From Flavobacteriales bacterium UBA6057 (lineage in GTDB: Bacteria > Bacteroidota > Bacteroidia > Flavobacteriales_G > Salibacteraceae), in contig DIYJ01000014.1 in NCBI GenBank assembly GCA_002428995.1, forward strand, positions 383,247-447,246: DNA of 64,000 nt, read 5' to 3'. Below are positions 51,601 to 57,802 of this stretch, piece after piece; the first letter of the stretch is position 1; each line of letters begins with the position of its first letter. Made by a program: the position numbers and the translations under genes. The notes beneath the pieces were generated by a model. It did no database searches. It was given only the letters and a program-made list of their open reading frames with translations, and was not told where the DNA came from.

Positions 51601-53369
51601 TCCATACCGCTGCGGCCGGAGGATTTACCCGAAACTATGCGTACAGCAGCAGCAACAACCAGTTGCAAAGCACCACCCAGGGAAGCGCAACCATTAACTA
51701 TACCCACGATGTGCATGGCAACATGCTCAGCATGCCCCACCTCAACGACCTCATTTGGGATTTTGCGGACCAGCTGCGTGAAGTCAACATAGACGATACC
51801 AAGCGCGCCTATTACATCTATTCAGGCGGTGAACGGGTGCGCAAAGTGGTGGTAGATGGCAACAACCGGGAAGACCGGATTTACCTGGGCAGTAACGAGC
51901 GTGTCAGAAAATACCTCTCCAATAACCTGCAGACCGAACGCGAAACGTTGCACATCAGCGATGACACGGGCCGCATCTGCATGGTGGATACATTGACAGA
52001 AGACAATACGGCTACTCCAGTAACCACTCCGGTCATGACGCTTCGCTGGCAATACAGCAACCACCTGGGTTCAGCCAGCCTGGAAGTGGACAGCGCTGGC
52101 AGCATCATCAGCTATGAGGAATACCATCCCTTTGGCACAAGCTCCTACCGCAGCGGCCGTTCAGCGGCTGAAACCTCGCTCAAACGCTACCGCTACGTGG
52201 GCAAGGAATGCGATGACGAATCGGGGCTTTACTACTATGGGGCGCGGTATTACGCAGCCTGGCTTTGCCGCTTTGTGAGCGTGGATCCGTTGAAGGACCA
52301 ATTTCCGCAGTTGAATCCTTACAACTACGCAGGAAACAAGCCTGTCAATGGCTTGGATCTGGATGGGTTGCAGAGCACGGAGGATGAAACACCCATTGCT
52401 GTAGAAGATGACTCTTCGTGGTTGGACGATATCATGGAATTCAAGATCAAGAATTACGTTGATATGGAAGACGACACTGAGAGCGGATACGCAATTGGGT
52501 TGCTGGCTGGTCTTGGCGATGGATTGATAGAGACAGGCCAAATGGCAGGAGGCCTTGTCGAGGCTGGAATGTACTTAATTCCGCCATGGGTGCCTGGTGC
52601 GTTTGGGACGGTTTTCACGTATTACAGCGATGAGGGTTACGAATACCGGGACGAGTTCTATGGTACCGTAGAGGCCTTTCAGCAAATACTATCCTCTGAA
52701 GAAGGTAGGACAGCACTGTATGACAGTTTAAAAGCTGAGTTCGGTGAGTATCTGGACCAGGTGACGTTTGGTGGTACTACCACGGAAGCTGGATACCAGC
52801 ATGGAAAGCTGTTGTTTGAGATCCTGGTGGCAGTTTTCACTGCTGGTGGCGGTTCCGCAGCCACATTGGCAAAACAACTGACAAAAGCTTTGAAAGAAGG
52901 CGGTGATGCGGTGGCTACTGTGGTTAAGAGTGTTGCCAGGCAAGCCAAGAATTACGACATATCGATTGACCGATCAAAGCTCACCATGGGCATTGATCCA
53001 AGTTCAATCAAAATCACGAAAAAAGTACCAGGAACACTCCGATTGAAAGCCATTGGCGGTAAGTCTCTTGATGGTAATGCAACTGCAATCGGTAGAATGG
53101 ATACACTAAGAAAGTACGACAACTTTTCAAACGTAGATACGTGGCACAAATCAGGTCGAATACCAGGTCCAAATGACAAAGCGGTCACTTGGCCTGAGAA
53201 CAAAAAATGGCTTCAAGATCGAATCGACAGGGGTGATTCATTTATAATGACGATGGATCCTAAAAAGCTGCCTACAAAGTATGTTGCGGGAGAGCCTAAT
53301 GGTTGGTTTACTAAACTTGAGTACGATTATCTTGTGAAGCGAGGAGCTAACATCTTATATGACTTTTAA
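45696..53369 (+). CDS. Fused TcB-TcC (SpvB/TcdB/Rhs) toxin protein with C-terminal tip
   Basis: 2557-residue protein starting at GTG. After a Gln/Gly-rich leader come SpvB (from about residue 92: ETNPATGTGSFSIPIAM, FGMGWDIGVPSISRKTG), four FG-GAP/VCBS calcium-loop repeats (DIDGDGRQE, DLNGSGQAD, DMTGDGLTD, DVDGSGTTD; about 545-740), TcdB middle domains, and many Rhs/YD repeats to about 2140. The Rhs core end is YVGKECDDESGLYYYGARYY followed by DPLKDQFPQLNPYNYAGN (about 2165-2215). In TcB-TcC proteins this shell encloses a cleaved toxic tip. Here residues 2228-2557 are the tip: a hydrophobic helical stretch, the junction KEGGDAVATVVKSV (from 2401), then a domain of about 110 residues with IGRMDTL, WHKSGRIPGP and GWFTKLEYDYL that I cannot assign. 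Confidence 0.9.
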   Translation: MNQDNSNDKKGPGGSSIPGQQPNPFGGNAQGKNVRNNLFGQEQKSDQEGGDSGEQNPTQGPVATPPAIEMPEMPKIELPKGGGAIQGIGEKFETNPATGTGSFSIPIAMSPGRAGFGPGLGLSYNSGSGNSPFGMGWDIGVPSISRKTGRQLPVYTEDDARHPVGGLGEENDPFEEGFGDVFLMSGAEDLVRSLKKDGTDWIADTYTTGDYEVQRYRPRTEGLFARIEKWTRTTDGDVHWRSITKDNIHTVYGQDSAARVVHPDDSTKVFQWMIERSWDDSGNIVVYEYKQEDNTGVSHTVLHEAHRLRDNNAFNRLYLKRVLYGNTEMYSPAEHDDFFDGTIANEWLFQLVMDYGEHDETNPLPTDTGDWSVRQDPFSSFRSGFELRTYRLCKRILMFHEFAELNSGSVTLVKSTNLAFDENPVATRLNSVQHWSYQVGEDPAPMPAVEMTYSTAEVDNVLRNFDTEDLENVPAGVDGNTYTWNDLDSEGIAGILTDADGAWFYKRNLGDERYYENTDFTGTSEPEIKLGPLERVASKPAGSQPQMLSDIDGDGRQEVVMRTPQMQGYFEQDAEGEWLPFTAFRESPNIDFNDPFLRMIDLNGSGQADILLTTDHVFRWYPAKGKKGYGEPYSTPRFFDDAKGPSHVHSITRPSAQKETTPNDTEIYLADMTGDGLTDIVRIANGSVSFWPNVGYGYFGARVDMSFAPSFDHPDLFDHGRLRLADVDGSGTTDLIYFGTDTVRWWKNQSGNSFSLEATIDHFPRIDNLSGMQVIDLFGKGTSCLVWSSPLPGEIPFRVRYIELQPEKPYLLKEVDNNMGSLSRMHYAPSTKFYLKDRREGRPWITKLPFPVQVVERSEVFDQVTQARFVSLYAYHHGYYDTHEREFRGFGMVEQWDTEHYDGFAQTGLFEPGSNTLDEASHIPPIYTKSWFHNGWYEDANRITSHYKSEYFQGDDDDAWTLPETQMPPGLSASQQREAVRALRGKSLRVEVYGEDNTAESDKPFSVSYSNYHLQVIQPLTSTDGSLRNRHGVFLCTASESLSYYYERNTDDPRIAHSLVLDRDDYGHPTKTSAIGYPRRPQTGVTFDPEQTALHVTYSESLLAHDISSNTRYRLGVPYQTKQYEIHGLSAGTLTGGGLPPFRPDPLLTTIEGLTGTNEIDFEVTPVGQKRRLIGMERVYFYENDLSAAASLGTLGDRALMHHTETLALTEGLVDDAYNSDVTTPRVDTNLLTTEGGYIHDSQGYWIPSPVTEYLSDGFYLPSRFTDPFDNHTDIEYDPYELLPIKTTDALQNVTKINVVDYRVMAPQQIENLNGNLTEVAFDVRGMVVESVIRGKAGSNDGDVLGDPTMTMDYKLFEWQDYDRPNYVHTSAREVHGDANSPWQESYEYSGGLGQTILVKVQAEDGDAYLRDPNTDALLLDIDGKPQTGNVTNRWVGNGRTILNNKGLPVKAYEPYFSSTHAYEDEAEIREYGVTPIMHYDSMGRNISTELPDGTYVKTEFDVWEQRDYDQNDTVIGTPWHDARNNYDPNTTNLPTGATPDQRAGWLASFHYDTPRVNHVDSLGRTYLSQDDYGSYDGTETTHKHVDTKAVLDIQGNKLRVIDARNFNTDFTPSLLGGALYTTSPDGGWRRGLVNVIGNPMRSWDQRGFEMRSTYDGLNRPKAVYMTAPSASEKCISFTVYGDDADITNPENDNARGQVIRTFDQSGVMQSNSFDFKGNPLTSDRRFAKIFDDNNILIAGDIVDWTDLVAHAAVVDIDNEAAGKLELETHSGNTTYDALNRPTLMHLPDETNVRPTYNKANFLESLDAQLRGSSTWTPFVTSISYDAKGQRERIDYANSTWTIYTYDDTTFRLTQLETIRDIGNGEERLQDLNYTFDPVGNITELRDNAQQSVFFNNGHVEPHATYEYDALYRLTRCEGREHAGTNTQGAGGYEQFPIRDIPHDSNTAALQRYTQQFSYDKLGNITELIHTAAAGGFTRNYAYSSSNNQLQSTTQGSATINYTHDVHGNMLSMPHLNDLIWDFADQLREVNIDDTKRAYYIYSGGERVRKVVVDGNNREDRIYLGSNERVRKYLSNNLQTERETLHISDDTGRICMVDTLTEDNTATPVTTPVMTLRWQYSNHLGSASLEVDSAGSIISYEEYHPFGTSSYRSGRSAAETSLKRYRYVGKECDDESGLYYYGARYYAAWLCRFVSVDPLKDQFPQLNPYNYAGNKPVNGLDLDGLQSTEDETPIAVEDDSSWLDDIMEFKIKNYVDMEDDTESGYAIGLLAGLGDGLIETGQMAGGLVEAGMYLIPPWVPGAFGTVFTYYSDEGYEYRDEFYGTVEAFQQILSSEEGRTALYDSLKAEFGEYLDQVTFGGTTTEAGYQHGKLLFEILVAVFTAGGGSAATLAKQLTKALKEGGDAVATVVKSVARQAKNYDISIDRSKLTMGIDPSSIKITKKVPGTLRLKAIGGKSLDGNATAIGRMDTLRKYDNFSNVDTWHKSGRIPGPNDKAVTWPENKKWLQDRIDRGDSFIMTMDPKKLPTKYVAGEPNGWFTKLEYDYLVKRGANILYDF

Positions 53370-53370
53370 T

Positions 53371-53712
53371 ATGAAGACTGGATATAACGAAATAGTAGAA
53401 CTGGAAGAGCTGGATCACCTCATCAGCTGGGACGATAAACTTGTGGTCAGGATTCTACTGATGCTTGAAGATGAGCTAAAGAAGGATGATCGTCTAAGAA
53501 ACCAATACCGCTTCGAGGTGATACAATATGGTTTTCAAGGTAGCTACCCGGTTCTTGGGATAGAGCACAGCAGCGAAGGACTTGAGTCAATCTCTGAACT
53601 TGTTGTTGATCGCTTCCAAATGCTCAAGAAAGCCATTTCGCTTGATCAGCTCATTGCGTTTGATCTTGACAATAAGAACAGGATAGAGAGTCTGTTTGCT
53701 GGCTTCGAATAA
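53371..53712 (+). CDS. Putative immunity protein for the TcB-TcC tip
   Basis: 113-residue acidic cytoplasmic protein beginning one base after the TcB-TcC stop (TAA T ATG); an in-frame ATG four codons earlier would overlap that stop. No family is recognised. Size, acidity and position directly downstream of a variable toxin tip are those of a cognate immunity gene. Codons are more AT-rich than in the toxin core, matching the tip-encoding end. Role inferred from position only. Confidence 0.6.
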   Translation: MKTGYNEIVELEELDHLISWDDKLVVRILLMLEDELKKDDRLRNQYRFEVIQYGFQGSYPVLGIEHSSEGLESISELVVDRFQMLKKAISLDQLIAFDLDNKNRIESLFAGFE

Positions 53713-53787
53713 GTCAAGAACCTCAGATGAAATTTTGCTGAATTCGTTTGGTCGAAAGAATACTGCCGCGCTGACAACCAATGATTC

Positions 53788-54114
53788 ATGAAATACGAAA
53801 GTTTCGAATTCTCGTCAAAGAGTGAAGTTGAGGCCATGCTCTCATCAAACGATCAGGAACTCAAAATTGCTGCGCTTGTCGGAATGATCAATGGGATTGA
53901 TGACCGCACTTGGGTGGAGGGTGTTCTTATTCAGCATGTCACTAATGATGATTTCTGGATTGCGAAAAATGCAATCACAGGCCTTGGAGACCTCGCAAGA
54001 ATCTATGGGCGACTTGACATGATTCGAGTTAGGGATTCCTTTAAAAAAGTAAAGCACAGAAATTTAAAGGTGGTTATTGAGGAAACATTGAAGGATGTCG
54101 AAACATTCATTTGA
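53788..54114 (+). CDS. HEAT-repeat-like immunity protein
   Basis: 108-residue helical protein. The pattern DDRTWVEGVLIQHVTNDDFW followed by AKNAITGLGDLARIYG is like the HEAT-type small proteins often encoded next to Rhs or CDI toxins. No signal peptide or membrane segment. It follows the first immunity candidate by 75 bp. It could neutralise the resident tip, or a tip that has since been lost (inference). Confidence 0.6.
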   Translation: MKYESFEFSSKSEVEAMLSSNDQELKIAALVGMINGIDDRTWVEGVLIQHVTNDDFWIAKNAITGLGDLARIYGRLDMIRVRDSFKKVKHRNLKVVIEETLKDVETFI

Positions 54115-54255
54115 TGATTATTGGAAAAGCTAAAAAGGGATAGGATTAAGCGCAGCACTTATAGGTGACTAGATTCGCTGGTCAATGGAGTTCCGAAGAA
54201 CAAATTATGTGAGCTCAGTAAGCAGTCTAACGATGGTCATTTAGGTTCACCACAC

Positions 54256-54324
54256 GAGGGATTAGCTTCCCTGACTTTCAGTTCGTCCACCATCGCAGCT
54301 GGTCTTTGAGGGCCGGTGGTTGCC
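54256..54324 (+). promoter_or_regulatory. Paired 69-bp hairpin element, copy 1
   Basis: 69 bases matching a second copy at 54948-55016 at 54 of 69 positions. The conserved start is GGATTAG and CTGACTTTCAGTTCGT, the end a hairpin (54295-54323) with stems GCAGC/GTTGC and TGGT/GCCG around a TTTGA loop. It ends 16 bp before the next start codon. All stem differences between the copies keep pairing. It may be a structured leader; no T run follows, so it is not a terminator. Confidence 0.6.
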
Positions 54325-54340
54325 CCTTTAAATTTGAATT

Positions 54341-54862
54341 ATGGAGATTCAAGCAATCAAATTGGAAAACGAGCCAGTTCAGTTGGGCGAGCTGTTGATA
54401 GATTATGAAGGTATTTTGAATCGCTTCGAGAGTCTAGGCAGGCTTACTAATCCACGCATCGGCAAGACGCAGGAGCTTAGAAATATCATTTGCCATTCTG
54501 AGAATCTTGACGCCCCAACTCTGTTCTATGCTGTGAATACAGAACTGGATCAAATCCTGTTCATTGGCGGATTAAATATTGCCATCCTAAGCTTGCGTGA
54601 AATGGAACTCACATATAATAAACCAATCAAAAACAGAGATAACAAGGACACGGAGCATTGGTATAACACCTTTATTGAACATCGCGACTACTTGGTATTC
54701 GAGTATGAGGGTGGCTTTGCAGCGGTAACAGAGTCTTTCCAAATTGACTGGAACGTTTCGAAGTACTATACTGAACGCCTCGTAGAAATTTTTGAGGATT
54801 TCCTTATTGTAAAGGATACCGATGGAAATGAGCGCAGGATTTTGATATCCAGCAATGGATAA
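54341..54862 (+). CDS. Putative immunity protein, unknown family
   Basis: 173-residue acidic soluble protein (LGELLIDYEGILNRFESLG near the start, EIFEDFLIVKDTDGNERRI at the end). No known domain. It is preceded by hairpin element copy 1 and followed after 85 bp by copy 2. AT-rich, in the array of small genes after the Tc toxin; interpreted as an accumulated immunity gene by context only. Confidence 0.55.
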   Translation: MEIQAIKLENEPVQLGELLIDYEGILNRFESLGRLTNPRIGKTQELRNIICHSENLDAPTLFYAVNTELDQILFIGGLNIAILSLREMELTYNKPIKNRDNKDTEHWYNTFIEHRDYLVFEYEGGFAAVTESFQIDWNVSKYYTERLVEIFEDFLIVKDTDGNERRILISSNG

Positions 54863-54947
54863 TGGATCTACCCCAGGGTACCTTTGTGAGATTAAGAGTA
54901 GAGCTGAAAAGCGAAACTGATGCTGGTTCATTTAAATTTACCACCAT

Positions 54948-55016
54948 GAAGGATTAGTCTCGCTGACTTTCAGTTCGTGCGGCATAGTAGCTGGCCTTTG
55001 AGAGCCAGTCGCTACC
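54948..55016 (+). promoter_or_regulatory. Paired 69-bp hairpin element, copy 2
   Basis: Second copy. Hairpin at 54987-55015: GTAGC/GCTAC outer and TGGC/GCCA inner stems around a TTTGA-containing loop. Compared with copy 1 the outer T-A pair is C-G there, and other stem changes become G-T pairs, so the fold is conserved while the sequence is not. It is 55 bp upstream of the next gene. Confidence 0.6.
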
Positions 55017-55071
55017 AGAAAAAAATTTTGAACCGATGCCTGATGGATATTTTCAAGGCATACTCTGATTT

Positions 55072-55482
55072 ATGATTACCCTAAAGGAACTAATACCGAA
55101 CAGCGGTGACTCTCAGATTATCGACTTCGTTTATAAGGCTGGTCAAGCAATTGTGGAATTAGATATTGACGATGATATCTACAGACTTAGACTAAACACA
55201 ACTATGATGGCCCTGGCAATACCAGAAGCCACAGATGAAGCTCACCGTACATGCTTTCTAAAATTGACTCCGCTTGAAGAGCACCTTTCAATTCAAAACT
55301 CCATTTATATGCCTCCTCCTGATTTTGCAGGAATAATGAAGGATAAACGAATGAACTTTAACTTGGCCTATGGGCTAAAGTGTTCTGAATACAAGTTCAT
55401 CTTGACTCTTATGTCTTCTTCTCCACTGGCATCATTCGTCATAAATGATTTAGAGTCTGTGACAATTGAGAACGAACCATAG
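55072..55482 (+). CDS. Putative immunity protein, unknown family
   Basis: 136-residue soluble protein (IIDFVYKAGQAIVELDIDDD, later SSPLASFVINDLESVTIENE) with no recognisable motif. Its TAG stop at 55480-55482 is in the same frame as the orphan AHH tip that follows, with no other stop between them, so the gene may once have been fused to, or rearranged with, that cassette. Immunity role inferred from context. Confidence 0.55.
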   Translation: MITLKELIPNSGDSQIIDFVYKAGQAIVELDIDDDIYRLRLNTTMMALAIPEATDEAHRTCFLKLTPLEEHLSIQNSIYMPPPDFAGIMKDKRMNFNLAYGLKCSEYKFILTLMSSSPLASFVINDLESVTIENEP

Positions 55483-55503
55483 TGTGCCGAGAAAGGCCAC
55501 GGA

Positions 55504-56049
55504 TTGCCACATGAGACTCTGCTCTTCGCCAAACAGCAATCACAAGCGGTAAAAGAAGGTGGTGAGGCGGTTGCGACACTAGTCAAGAGTGTAGCAAAGC
55601 AGGCGAAGAATTATAAGATCTCCGTTGATCGATCGAAGCTTACAATGGGTGTTGATCCAACGGCTATTAAGATTAAGAAGAAGCCTGCTACTACACAAAT
55701 ACTGGGCAAAGGCCCCGATTCAACCACACTCGGCAAGAATCTTGAGGCCACAGGAATTACAAGACCTGACAACACCGCGGCTCATCACATTGTGGCAGGA
55801 ACAGATAAAAGAGCTGCTACAGCTCGAGCAATTCTTAAAAAAGAAGGCATTGATATTAATGCTGCAGACAACGGGGTATTCCTACCAAGAAGTAGCAAGT
55901 ATGCAAAGCCTCCAGCTACTACTCATTCGAAAGTTCACACGAACAAGTACTATGAAAATCTTACTTCAAGGTTGCAGAATTCGCCTGATGTCAAAAATGA
56001 GTTACTATTGATCAGAGATGAGCTTTTAAAAGGAACTTTCCCATACTAG
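55504..56049 (+). CDS. Orphan AHH-nuclease toxin tip (5'-truncated cassette)
   Basis: 181-residue frame lacking a good start (TTG; no ATG in frame). Residues 18-61 repeat the junction of the TcB-TcC tip (KEGGEAVATLVKSVAKQAKN ... DRSKLTMGVDP), 35 of 44 identical to residues from about 2401 of the toxin. The rest is an AHH domain: AAHHIVAG with His94/His95, then DKRAATARAILKKEGIDIN and the late THSKVHTNKYYENL. AHH proteins are HNH/His-Me-type nucleases used as polymorphic-toxin warheads. It is most likely a displaced or silent alternative tip, followed by an Imm11-like gene. Confidence 0.75.
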   Translation: MPHETLLFAKQQSQAVKEGGEAVATLVKSVAKQAKNYKISVDRSKLTMGVDPTAIKIKKKPATTQILGKGPDSTTLGKNLEATGITRPDNTAAHHIVAGTDKRAATARAILKKEGIDINAADNGVFLPRSSKYAKPPATTHSKVHTNKYYENLTSRLQNSPDVKNELLLIRDELLKGTFPY

Positions 56050-56055
56050 TACAAC

Positions 56056-56622
56056 ATGAAAATCCACAGTGTAAAAGTAGATTCAAACAATGTCCAGTGG
56101 GTCATGCCGGACGTGAGTGAAGATGAAATTCTTGATTACACAACCTTTGACTGTGATAGCAAGAAAGATCTTTGGAGTAATCCTGATTGGTACATCTTCA
56201 ATCCAAAGTCAAATCGTTGCAATTTCTTTAGTCTAGGCTCTTTTGGAGCATTTGCCTTCGACCAAGCCGTTTATGACAGTGACTTATTCACCTGTCTAGA
56301 AATGGCAGGTGAGATAATTCCAATCAAGCTTCCGGAGCTGGACTTATACATTATGAATGTGAGAGTATGCGTAAATGCCCTTAATGACGGTGCCAGTTCA
56401 TGGATCTACTACCCGAATGGAGGGCGAAGTCGCGTAAAAGACTATGTCTTCCACGCTGATCGAATTACAGAATCCTCTCTTTTCAAGATTCCCGAAACAT
56501 CCAAAGGTGAAATACTCACCTATACAGGAGTTAAACATGAGGATGACGAATTCAAAAGCTTGTATGAAAAGTTGGGATTTACAGGTTTGACATTCACAGA
56601 GTTGTATAAAAAGCAGGCTTAG
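56056..56622 (+). CDS. Imm11/DUF1629-like immunity protein
   Basis: 188-residue protein starting 6 bp after the orphan AHH tip. The ending SSLFKIPETSKGE ... DDEFKSLYEKLGFTGLTF, together with a central YIMNVRVCVNALND, is the pattern of the Imm11 (DUF1629) family, which commonly accompanies AHH-type tips. It probably neutralises the AHH nuclease. Retaining immunity beside a silent tip is characteristic of tip-exchange loci. AT-rich codon use. Confidence 0.7.
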   Translation: MKIHSVKVDSNNVQWVMPDVSEDEILDYTTFDCDSKKDLWSNPDWYIFNPKSNRCNFFSLGSFGAFAFDQAVYDSDLFTCLEMAGEIIPIKLPELDLYIMNVRVCVNALNDGASSWIYYPNGGRSRVKDYVFHADRITESSLFKIPETSKGEILTYTGVKHEDDEFKSLYEKLGFTGLTFTELYKKQA

Positions 56623-56840
56623 TTCTTTGATTTTATGCCCGCTTAAAACGCCAAGGCGATTAAACCCTTCATTCAATATCGATCAGTCCTTAAAAGCGCT
56701 GCACCAAAGAACTCATGTAGCATCTAAGCCGAGTTCTAACAGCCCAATGCTGACATAAGCCGAGATTCATGTTAGAACCATTCCAGCTTCTAAGGAGTCT
56801 ATAAGGCTGATCAAACAGAGGATAAAGGGAAAGAAATAGT

Positions 56841-57335
56841 ATGATAAATACTGGAAAATACTGGTTCATCTTCCATGAGCCAAAATCTGCTGAATTCGAA
56901 TTCAGCGAGGTATGGAATTACAGCCCAGATGTCACTACGACATCAAAGCATCTTGGTATTGATCAAGTGCATCTGTCTAATCTTCTCGAATTTGAGGAAA
57001 ACACACAAAGACACCCATTTTATGCAAGTCAAAACGGACAAGAAATCCTTGAAGATGAATACTGGGTTAGGGTTCAAGAAATAATCTCTGATCACGATAT
57101 AGTCAATACCTTATCGGCTTGCTCGTTCAATCAAAACAGAATAACATCGATTCTATTCTTGATTGATAATGAGTGGGTTGATCTCTATCCCGAAGAGATG
57201 TTCGCAGATGACAACAGAGAGCAATATCAAAGCATTTTAAGGAGCCAAGGAAGGATTCAAGAAAATCAAATAATCATGCATTTGCAGTTTTTCTATGGTT
57301 TTGAAAAATTAATCATTCCTCTCGGTCCTGAATAA
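56841..57335 (+). CDS. Hypothetical protein at the end of the immunity array
   Basis: 164-residue soluble acidic protein (MINTGKYWFIFHEPKSAEF; later NEWVDLYPEEMFADDNREQY). No family recognised, no signal peptide. It follows the Imm11-like gene by 218 bp of spacer that contains TAAGCCGAG twice and an inverted GTTCTAAC/GTTAGAAC pair, with no gene. It could be one more immunity gene, this time without a visible toxin fragment. Confidence 0.5.
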   Translation: MINTGKYWFIFHEPKSAEFEFSEVWNYSPDVTTTSKHLGIDQVHLSNLLEFEENTQRHPFYASQNGQEILEDEYWVRVQEIISDHDIVNTLSACSFNQNRITSILFLIDNEWVDLYPEEMFADDNREQYQSILRSQGRIQENQIIMHLQFFYGFEKLIIPLGPE

Positions 57336-57599
57336 AGTGAAGGACTTACGTGAGCCTAGGTTCAATTCTCACTTTATTGCGATAGATACAGGAGATTCTG
57401 TAGACTTAATAATCTCCTCACATCCGATTGATCTGAACTAAAAAACCAGCTCAGACTTGCTTGAGTAAGGTATCTTTTGCCATAGAGGATTAAGATGATA
57501 ATTCTGAAGAGTTGAACATGTTTCGTAACCCAGAGAAAAAGGTGGAGATATCTGAAGACGACTGAACCTGTAATCTCCGTAAAAGCCATTCCATAGAGT

Positions 57600-57649
57600 T
57601 TCGCAATGGCACCTCCTCGACATGGGTGCTGTTCATGTCTCATTGCGAA
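57600..57649. repeat. Nested palindrome in the spacer after the immunity array
   Basis: Outer arms TTCGCAATG/CATTGCGAA (9 bp), inner arms GCACC/GGTGC, and an alternative pairing GACATG/CATGTC. REP-like. The 467-bp gap 57336-57802 contains no gene I can support. Confidence 0.65.
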
Positions 57650-57802
57650 GTCTTGTTGTGTCACGAAAAGCGCGCTTCCGCAAGATCATTTAGTCTTACC
57701 GCAATAGCGTTTAGAAATCTCTTTTTGGCAGCGTCAGATTTGCGGTCTGAATAAAGGGTGGTTCATCAATTCGAACAAAACCCTTTGGAAAACAAGCGAA
57801 AC

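Noticed and set aside
54256..55016. Rho-independent terminators at the two hairpins after the immunity genes
   Set aside because: Neither hairpin is followed by a T run on either strand.
57374..57664. Minus-strand frame of 96 codons in the spacer after the immunity array
   Set aside because: No domain, no clear start signal, and it crosses a nested palindrome; judged non-coding.
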